Part shown: positions 19,418-25,990 of the stretch, piece after piece
How the letters are laid out: each line of letters starts with the position of its first letter
How positions within the stretch are numbered: position 1 is the stretch's first letter
From: Nemertoderma westbladi
Taxonomy: Eukaryota; Xenacoelomorpha; Nemertodermatida; Nemertodermatidae
Assembly: GCA_032718475.1 (NCBI GenBank)
Contig: JAUCBJ010000254.1
Location: 1 to 25,990 of the forward strand
DNA length: 25,990 nucleotides
Reading direction: 5' to 3'
Notes under the pieces: model-generated
Databases searched by the model: none
Told to the model about the DNA's origin: nothing
The model's input: the letters and a program-made list of their open reading frames with translations, nothing else
Translations under genes and position numbers: made by a program

Positions 19418-20357
19418 GGCATGCCAGAATGAGAACTGTACAACATGCCATACTGTATACCATTTACATGTGGAAAATGCCTCCATTACCGCGAATTTTA
19501 AAATTAGCCAATCATCAATCTCAGATTAGATAATAGAAGTGACAGCGTCTATCACATAATGTTTATTTTATGTGACAAAATAACGTTGTTCTGACATGTA
19601 ACAAACCATGTTCTTAAAATGTTAGAACTAAACACCTATAAAACATTTTTGACTAACGCACATTAACTCACACTCACATTAAAATCACGTTTTTTTAACA
19701 TCAACAGTTATCATTTATTTAATGTCTGACAAAGACATTATAGAGTAATGTTAAAAAATAACATTAATATTGAACATCTAAATATTCTATCAAACAAGGG
19801 AATAACATTTATCAACATTTATAACAAATTAATGATGTTTTTCTGACATTCCTTGAAAGTAAATTGTTTGCAGGGTAGTAGGCCTATTACCATAACACTA
19901 TTACTGTATTACAGTATACCGGTACGGTATTAGCGATTAATTTAAAACACATGTATTCCTGTATTCTGTATTCCGATGATCGTATTTGGTATCAATAGTC
20001 CAAACCGACCTACCTGTAAGTAAGCCTACTGGCTGACTGGCCTGGCAACTAGCGTATCTGACTTTACAGCTTTATGTACGGTTACATGTTACGTTTCATG
20101 AAGACAAGAAAGGTTAAACTGCCGCCGATAGTTGCGCGGGTTTACCGGGAGTGTTGGGAGTGTACTGGCGAAGATTGGACGCGGGCGAAGTTTGCTCAAT
20201 AGGAACTTTTGTAGTTTCATACAACCGCGACCGTACGTAGTTCCCAGTACATCCGAGCACACTCTGTGTCTTTAAATGAATCGCCAATACTAATAACATA
20301 TTTAATAAATCACCTTAAACGCTTAAACCTGTAATTTAGAACCGTACTGGTTAGTAA
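19418..20357. other. AT-rich non-coding stretch with hairpins
   Basis: No gene. Small palindromes include cacataa...ttatgtg near 19553 and taatgtta...taacatta near 19747-19767, amid many acatt/aatgt words, suggestive of an AT-rich MITE between about 19540 and 19870 without clear ends. A tgacat word recurs throughout. Confidence 0.4.
20164..20207. repeat. Dispersed 44-bp repeat, copy 2
   Basis: Same orientation as 17640-17683 with three or four mismatches; flanks differ completely. Likely the end of, or a fragment from, an uncharacterised mobile element. Confidence 0.7.
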
Positions 20358-20842
20358 CCTCATGGCGTTTAAAATTTTGCAAAATTTGCCAAATTTTGCC
20401 CTAAAAATACAGCAAACCTACTTCGTAGTCTGTATAGTTGAAATCGATGTACTGTGATTTGGAGTTCTTCCTGAGTGAAAACCAAGTCCCCTGATTTGAT
20501 CACAACTTTATTTCAATACTAGAAACCCAGCTAGCTGGCTGTGAATTTGCCTTTGGATCAAATTCCCAATAAGTATATTATAAACAACAGTAGGCCTAGG
20601 TCTAGGAAGAAGGATAATTCTAAATTAGGAAAACACTAGAAAAACATATGAAAAACAATGTAAAGCACCCGGAAAACATTAAAATTATTGATCAACAGGA
20701 AATTTAATACATGATTACACTGAATTGGTAATCTTAAATGTACTCCTCGCATAGCGCACGTTAAGTAATCTCCGTAAAACATAGGGAAAACACTATAAAC
20801 CCTCTGGACAACAGTGAAATTTTAACTATATTTCGCTAGAAA

Positions 20843-21000
20843 GCGGGGTAGCTCAATTGGCTGAGCGCCAGGCCTGCAATCGATTGGTTGTAGGTTCAGC
20901 CCCACCAGGGTCCACTCAGCCGCCTTTCATCCACTGGGGTCGATAAATTAGATTTGCTTTAATATAATTATTTAATTTAATTTAATATAATTAAAATAGA
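20843..21000 (+). mobile_element. tRNA-derived SINE-like insertion in the left arm
   Basis: The head starts gcggggtagctcaattggc with a good pol III A box (20849-20860) and a weaker B box (ggttcagcccc, 20893-20903), 70 bp in total. The body contains cctttcatcc and ggggtcgataaatta, a tail motif of a kind known from SINEs of molluscs and other marine invertebrates. The 3' end is an AT-rich run flanked by tagatttgctt repeats (20949-20959, 20998-21008). The paired arm lacks this sequence. A functional tRNA is unlikely because the anticodon stem does not pair. Confidence 0.6.
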
Positions 21001-21128
21001 TTTGCTTGATATGCTGCTAATAATACTAGGTGAAAGAAGAAATCAATCAGCATGCAGTTCAGCACTACTATCCTTGTTTTACTGGTCAGCCAGTAGTACC
21101 AGTGTTGCTATATTCTGGTATTACATAG

Positions 21129-21272
21129 CAAAAAAAAAACAAAGCAAACAGTCGGCCGAAGCCGGAGGCGACCCGAAGGCTCCTCTATCGATAGCTGCTA
21201 CCCGAGGGTAGGGGTGGGCGCTACTCCTATCCCAAGATTTGCTCCCAGTTATTTAACTGGTACTCACTGGTA
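21129..21272. mobile_element. Second short insertion in the left arm, with 13-bp target duplication
   Basis: 144 bp flanked by tggtattacatag at 21116-21128 and 21273-21285; the opposite arm has one uninterrupted version of this site. The left end has an A run (nine A), the centre is GC-rich (ggccgaagccggaggcgac, a short hairpin), and the right end is atttaactggtactcactgg. Read leftward it ends in a T run. It resembles a non-autonomous retroposon, but no A or B box was found. Confidence 0.65.
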
Positions 21273-21519
21273 TGGTATTACATAGTGTATTCCAGTATTG
21301 TTAGTGTTAGATCAATTCATCTGCTAAATGTTGGCAGTTGAAGTGCAGAAGTTGTGGTATTTATATTATTAAGGATACCATTCATACCAGAAAACCGAAC
21401 AGACTAGAAAATCATGTGTGATGTGTTCTAGATCTTGCATCCGCGCTTCTAGCCACACTGGTATGCCACTTCACTACAGTATCTCTGTAGGTAGGACCTA
21501 ACTATGGCACTCTTGCTGT

Positions 21520-22281
21520 CTTAACATTAAATACCGCAACCATCTGCACTTTAACTGTTCAACATTTAGCAGATTACAAGATCCAACACTAACAATACTT
21601 GAATACTGGAATACACTAATACCAGAATACACCATTAATGTGCCTCTACCGACTGACCAGTAAAACTGTTGAAATGCATGCTGATTGGTTACTGTTCCTT
21701 GGTTGCCGGGCAACAATGGTTTCTGTGTAGTATTAGACACTTTCAACTTATTGTTTAGCAGCATATTAGGTAAAATTTAATGCTATTCAATGCCAATCAT
21801 TTTTTCACTGTTTTCTGGACAGTTTATAGTTGTCCCTATGTTTTACGTAGATTACTTAATGGTGTGCTATGCGAGGAGTACATTTAAGATTACCAATTCA
21901 GTGTAATTAATACATGTATTAAATTTCCTGTTGATCAATATTTTTACTTTTTCCGGGTGCATTACAGTGTTTTTCGTTGGTTTTTCTAGTGCTTTACTGT
22001 TTTACTAGTGTTTTCCTAATTTAGAATTATCCTTCTTCCTATATACCTACTGTTGTTTATAATATACTTATTGGGAATTTGATCCGAAGGTAAATTCACA
22101 ACCAGCAAGCTGGGTTTCTAGTATTGAAATATAGTTGTAAACAAATCAGGGGACTTGGTTTTCACTCAGGAAGAACTCCAAACCCTAGTAAATCGATTTA
22201 ACTATAGAGTCTACGAAGTAGGTTTGCTGTATTTTAAGGGTGAAATTTGGCAAATTTTGCAAAATTTCAAAGGCCATGAGG
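21520..22281. repeat. Right arm of the 1.9 kb interrupted inverted repeat
   Basis: Complement of 20358-21370 without the two insertions. The loop between arms is about 150 bp (21371-21519). Arms differ by many substitutions and small indels, so the structure is old. The sequence to the right, 22282-22566, has no counterpart on the left. Confidence 0.85.
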
Positions 22282-22566
22282 CTGGGGTAGATTTATATGA
22301 AAACCACAATTTCACATTTTGTGTTTGTTTCCAACCTATTTGACATTAAATATTTGCATCTTCCTTAACTTTTATCAAAAATACAAAATATCTGGGATTT
22401 TCAAAACTGGCATTGCCTTCTCAAAAATTTGAAATTTTCAAGTGTCGTGAGGCCCGCTTAGAATTTTTCGAAATCAAAAAATTTTTTTTGCAAAATTAGT
22501 TTAGACCGATTTGGCATCAGAAAAATAGTGCTTCCCTTAAATATAAAGAAAATTTTTTTTTTCACT

Positions 22567-22578
22567 CCACCCTACTGG
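22567..22578 (-). repeat. Inverted copy of the CAGTAGGGTGG terminal-like motif
   Basis: ccaccctactgg is the reverse complement of the motif at 16562-16572. It overlaps the 9-bp word tactggtta (22573-22581), which also occurs at 20345-20353 just left of the inverted repeat. Confidence 0.35.
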
Positions 22579-22581
22579 TTA

Positions 22582-23216
22582 CTGGAACCGTACTACCTGA
22601 TTAGTTCAGAAGTTATGTCAGTCTTGTACCAGTCTTCTTATTATTATTTATAAAAAAATACAAATATACCCAACAATACCTGGAGTAAGGAGATGAGCTT
22701 TAAACGTAAAAATGTTAAGAATCATATTTAAATTTAATTATGGCTCTGAGACCCTGACTCTGTTTCAATGTATCCTCTGCCAGTCACATACCGGTATAAA
22801 CATTTTGTTATAAAAGTGAAACCGGGTGTTACTACTTTTTTAGTGTGGGTGATTAATATTTTTGAACTCTGTAAAAACATCTGAATGCTATCAAAAAATT
22901 GCCGAGATGTTGGCGTTCTAGAGTTGCATGTTTTTGCATCATCGCTCGGTCCTACGAATCTCCCAAATACTCCGTTTGGTTGCCAAACTAATTCAAACTA
23001 CTATTCTAAGCAGGTAGTGCATATTGATGTATTGATAGTTTTCTTTCGGTTCCATTGACTGTCACTATTACCTGCTCAATTTCATTACACTGGCTACAGA
23101 CAACTTTGGAACACCTTTATCATCTATTTATTTTAAATGATTCGCTTTAAATTTATAATAGAGATAGCTTGACATACCGTAAACTATATTTAATGTATTG
23201 ATTAATATATATTGAT
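22582..23216. other. Non-coding stretch before the zinc-finger gene
   Basis: AT-rich with no supported gene, repeat or RNA. No clear TATA box was recognised; the promoter and any 5' exon of the downstream zinc-finger gene would be expected here. Confidence 0.5.
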
Positions 23217-24400
23217 ATGGATCATCATATTAATTTATTGAAAGAGAAATCATCTGGCGCCGATATAGTTATAAAGAAAGAACAAACTGATTGTGCCTCT
23301 TATGAACCCCTTGGAGATTCTATTATTGTCGAAAAACGGGAAATCGACAGCCCAGACTGTTTGTATGGTAGGCCTATTGAAACTGAAGGTACAGAGCAGA
23401 CAATGAGTTGTTCAACAACAGAGTCCGGTAGTTCTAATGAAACGGTTTGGTATCTTCTTCAGATACCAGTTCCTGTTTGCATTGCAATGAATTATTTAAT
23501 AACAAAGGAAATTTAAAGGGACATATAGAATCCGTTCATAAAGACGTCAAGAATAAGTATAAATGCGATTATTGTAAGAAACTGTTTAAATGGAATAATG
23601 CTTTAAAGAGGCATGTTGGTTCTATCCATAAAGGTATAAAATATAATTGCAGTTATTGTCATAAAGATTTCAGTCATCAAGGCAGCCTAAAGACCCACGT
23701 TGACTTTGCCCACAAATGTATAATCAAGTATAGCTGCTCCGATTGTGGAAAATCATTTGAAAGAAAAGCAATACTAAAACTACATGTCGACTCTATACAT
23801 AAAGATATCAAACATAAGTGCGGTTATTGTCATAAAGAATTCAGCCAGCAAGGGAGTCTAAATACCCATGTGAACTACTTTCATAAAGATATCAAGTACA
23901 ACTGTTTCGATTGTGGAAAATCATTTAGTACAAAAGACGCTCTAAAACGACATGTCGACTCTATACATAAATATGTCAAACATAAGTGCGTTTATTGTAA
24001 TAAAGAATTCACCAAGCTAACGAATCTAAACATACATATCAACTACGCCCATAAAGATATCAAGTACAACTGTTTTCATTGTGGAAAATCATTTGCTAGG
24101 AAAGCCGAACTAAAACAACATATCGAATCCGTTCACAAAGATATAAAACATAAATGCGATTATTGTAATAAAGAATTCAGACAGCAAAGGAATCTAAACA
24201 CTCACATTAACTTTGCCCACAGAGGTATCATCAAGCATAGCTGCTCCGAATGTGGAAAATCATTTGCTAGAAAAGCCGTACTAAAACAACATGTCGACTC
24301 TATACATAAAGATATCAAATATAAGTGCGGTTATTGTCATCAAGAATTCAGTCGACAAGGCATTCTAAACAGCCATGTCAATTCTGTTCATAAATCGTAA
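23217..24400 (+). pseudogene. C2H2 zinc-finger gene (11 fingers) with a reading-frame break
   Basis: The ATG at 23217 opens a frame encoding an acidic leader with a VIKKEQ sumoylation-type motif. It runs 99 codons to TAA 23514. From about 23447 a second frame, without its own ATG, encodes 11 fingers of the form CX2CX12HX4H up to TAA 24398-24400. The first finger (CLHC...H...H) overlaps the end of the first frame, so one base appears lost (or two gained) between about 23440 and 23475. Linkers are KDIKHK/KDIKYN rather than the TGEKP type. Fingers 4-11 are four copies of a two-finger unit. The protein would be a nuclear DNA-binding factor; no KRAB, BTB or ZAD domain is seen. It is either a recent pseudogene, a sequencing indel, or a gene with an unseen splice form. 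Confidence 0.85.
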
Positions 24401-24835
24401 AGTTACCGGTAACACAATTGCTGTATTTGTACTGAAATATATATTTGTATCGGATCATTATTGGAAAGATGTTTTTTAGAGTGAAAAAAAATATAAAATA
24501 AAACAAATTGAAAGTGGTTCAAATACATTGATTTTCAGGTTATTATGCGTTCAGGGATGCTGATTGTAACAACGTAAACCAAATCAATCAATGAACCAAA
24601 GTGAAAGTTATAAATTAGTAGGATTGTCAAGTCAGGTACCGCCACACCCCCTTCAACCGATTCCCACTTATTCCCATGCACTCTTATTCGATTCAATCCT
24701 TATCATATTTTGTAAATAGGCTTGACATATCTCGCCAATACCTCCTACCTTCCGCGTACAGTATAGTGCGCCTTGACTTCAACTGGTGCTTAGATCGTGG
24801 CTTTTCCAGTTAACATTATTCCATTTTGATAAAGT
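24401..24835. other. Non-coding stretch after the zinc-finger gene
   Basis: AATAAA-like words at about 24496 (aaaataaaac) may serve as the polyadenylation signal of the zinc-finger gene. Nothing else is recognised. Confidence 0.4.
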
Positions 24836-25136
24836 AAGGATAAAGTGATCTTTAGGTGCCGCTGTAATTATATTATATAAATGCCAGATATTTCAACAAA
24901 AAATTGTAAACGTGGACAAACAATTAAACAGGCCTTCTTCAGTGGCTCTGGTACCTAATGAACCTAACTACGGAAACTCTACAAAACGACCGGACCGAGC
25001 AACATAGTACCGAGCAACGTACTGTAGTTAGTTCATTAGGTACCAGAGCCACTGAAGAAGGCCTGTTTAATTGTATTTGTCTACGTTTACAATTTTTGGT
25101 GTAATTACAGCGGCACCTAAAGATCACTTTATCCTT
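24836..25136. mobile_element. Foldback (MITE-like) element of about 300 bp
   Basis: The arms 24836-24971 and 25025-25136 are reverse complements over about 110 bp: aaggataaagtgatcttta at the left end matches the right end, and aggccttcttcagtggctct lies within both. The left arm has about 28 extra bases after ctgtaatta. The loop is about 50 bp. A clear target duplication was not found. A leftward frame at 24939-25127 is a by-product of the arms. Confidence 0.85.
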
Positions 25137-25648
25137 CCTTTATTATGCATACGACGGTGCTCAGGGCGAGGAACTGTACTTCAAATATTATTCCATTTTG
25201 TATAATACAGTACTAGTAATGTGGTTGGAGAAAGCTGATACTAAGCAGCAACCAATCACGTCAATCCTGTTTAACACAGAGTCAATGAGAATGGAATATT
25301 GCGAACATGAAAAAGTTCAGGTTACCATTATTCCATCACCCTCCCCTTGCAGCCTTGTCTGTTTCATTATACAAGTTACAGTAGTTATACCGAAAGTGCG
25401 AAAGCAGTCAGGCGTCAGGCAGAATAGTTAGACCTACATTTTTTTCCACATTGAATATTATTACGTATGGCAAGTACTTCAATGAGATATTGTATGAGTA
25501 CAGTATGTTTATTACTAAACCAGACTTAACTCTAAATACTGTATTTCATTTACAGTACATCATTGTGATTAAACTAATGCACTTATACTACGGTATTTTT
25601 TATTTGTCTTGCATATATTATATATTACTGCCTGCGTATTGTACCACC
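25137..25648. other. Non-coding stretch
   Basis: AT-rich. Frames at 25198-25431 and 25451-25684 have no recognisable domains or coding bias. The phrase attattccattttg occurs here at 25187-25200 and also just left of the foldback element at 24816-24829. Confidence 0.5.
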
Positions 25649-25709
25649 TATAATATATGGCTTACTCGATTACTAACTGACTAACACTACTGTAGCAGCT
25701 TAATTAATG

Positions 25710-25793
25710 TCTCAGTGTCCGAGTGGATACGGCGCCTGAACTTACACAATAGTGTTTGGTGGTTCAGGTTCGAATCCGACTAAAGGCTGTAGA
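25710..25793 (+). other. tRNA-Leu/Ser-like sequence, left palindrome arm
   Basis: It has an A box tgtccgagtggatacgg and a perfect B box ggttcgaatcc, spaced as in long-variable-arm tRNAs. The acceptor stem pairs only partly, three T-stem pairs are missing, and no anticodon stem forms, so this is a tRNA-derived repeat or tRNA pseudogene rather than a working tRNA. The mirror copy is at 25845-25928 on the minus strand. Confidence 0.55.
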
Positions 25794-25844
25794 AATTTCG
25801 CACTGTTGTGTTCCTAGGCAAGAGGAACACAACAGTGCGAAATT

Positions 25845-25928
25845 TCTACAGCCTTTAGTCGGATTCGAACCTGAACCACCAAACACTATTGTGTAAGTTC
25901 AGGCGCCGTATCCACTCGGACACTGAGA
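25845..25928 (-). other. tRNA-Leu/Ser-like sequence, right palindrome arm
   Basis: Exact reverse complement of 25710-25793, with the same pol III box pair and the same structural defects. Confidence 0.55.
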
Positions 25929-25990
25929 CATTAATTAAGCTGCTACAGTAGTGTTAGTCAGTTAGTAATCGAGTAAGCCATATATTATAT

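Larger units (their letters stand above)
20358..21370. repeat. Left arm of a 1.9 kb interrupted inverted repeat
   Basis: Pairs with 21520-22281 through many blocks in inverted order, for example cctcatgg with ccatgagg, gcaaacctacttcgtag, caagtcccctgattt, gaaggataattctaaatta, taccaat/attggta, gtactcctcgcatag, atatgctgcta, and gtgtattccagtatt. The arm is longer than its partner because two SINE-like insertions interrupt it. Small frames within it (21002-21211 and, on the partner, 21498-21764) are by-products. Confidence 0.85.
25649..25989. repeat. Perfect palindrome, 167-bp arms with 7-bp loop
   Basis: 25649-25815 and 25823-25989 are exact reverse complements, checked base by base; the loop aggcaag is 25816-25822. 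At 25648/25990 the match ends. Each arm contains a tRNA-like sequence. The total lack of differences means either a very recent inverted duplication or a fold-back artefact at a sequence end. Confidence 0.95.

Noticed and set aside
20843-20920. Functional tRNA gene
   Set aside because: The A box is good but the B box is weak and no anticodon or T stem pairs; the body and tail are those of a SINE-like repeat.
21498-21764. 88-codon leftward frame and its counterpart at 21002-21211
   Set aside because: They lie on opposite arms of the large inverted repeat and show no domain; similarity comes from the arms pairing.
23449-23462. A tiny GT...AG intron explaining the zinc-finger frame break
   Set aside because: About 13 bases is far below any workable intron length; a one-base loss is simpler.
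25198-25684. Two 77-codon frames
   Set aside because: AT-rich sequence, no motif or neighbour support, and the second runs into the palindrome.
25710-25793. Functional tRNA-Leu or tRNA-Ser
   Set aside because: The pol III boxes are good, but the T stem and anticodon stem do not form and no anticodon can be assigned.

Overview
The window looks like repeat-dense genomic DNA of an invertebrate animal. It has long AT-rich non-coding stretches, a GT microsatellite, tRNA-derived SINE-like sequences, a complete BEL/Pao LTR retrotransposon, several foldback repeats, an endogenous adenovirus-like gene block and a C2H2 zinc-finger gene. No ribosome-binding sites or bacterial operons are seen. The phylum cannot be fixed from sequence alone. 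Frequent CCGG-containing words and a SINE tail motif of the type known from marine invertebrates point weakly to a marine invertebrate.

Left block (about 357-3620, all minus strand): four tightly packed open reading frames resemble a virion module of a DNA virus of the adenovirus/adintovirus type. In transcription order they are a basic core or pVI/pX-like protein, a 419-residue capsid-like protein of the F54H12.2-like family, an adenain-type cysteine protease with a readable His-Asp-Gln-Cys active site, and a small protein that may have a nuclease fold. The first three are only 2 nt apart and intact over 3 kb. Just upstream lies a broken Lys/Glu/Arg-rich tract that recurs in a separate gag-like gene 14 kb away.

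Middle block (3827-16311): a 12.5 kb BEL/Pao element with two 1.22 kb LTRs (about 0.9% different by eye) and a 5-bp target duplication CTTGT. Gag plus aspartic protease is intact. Pol is broken by in-frame stops and by loss of most of RNase H. A third, unrecognised and decayed reading frame lies between integrase and the 3' LTR. The element sits inside a diverged copy of a foldback repeat whose other copy is at about 20.36-22.28 kb.

Right block: 17612-18754 (minus) is a gag-like reading frame starting Met-Gly with two in-frame TAG codons, preceded by a possible primer-binding site and a possible 510-bp LTR. An AT-rich hairpin region follows, then a 1.9 kb interrupted inverted repeat carrying two nested SINE-like insertions. 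Next come a gene for 11 C2H2 zinc fingers with a reading-frame break, a 300-bp foldback element, and at the window edge a perfect 167-bp-arm palindrome carrying tRNA-like sequence in both arms.

The most notable items are the intact adenovirus-like virion module, the tract it shares with the gag-like gene, and the extra reading frame of the BEL/Pao element. All family assignments were made by reading motifs; no database search was run.
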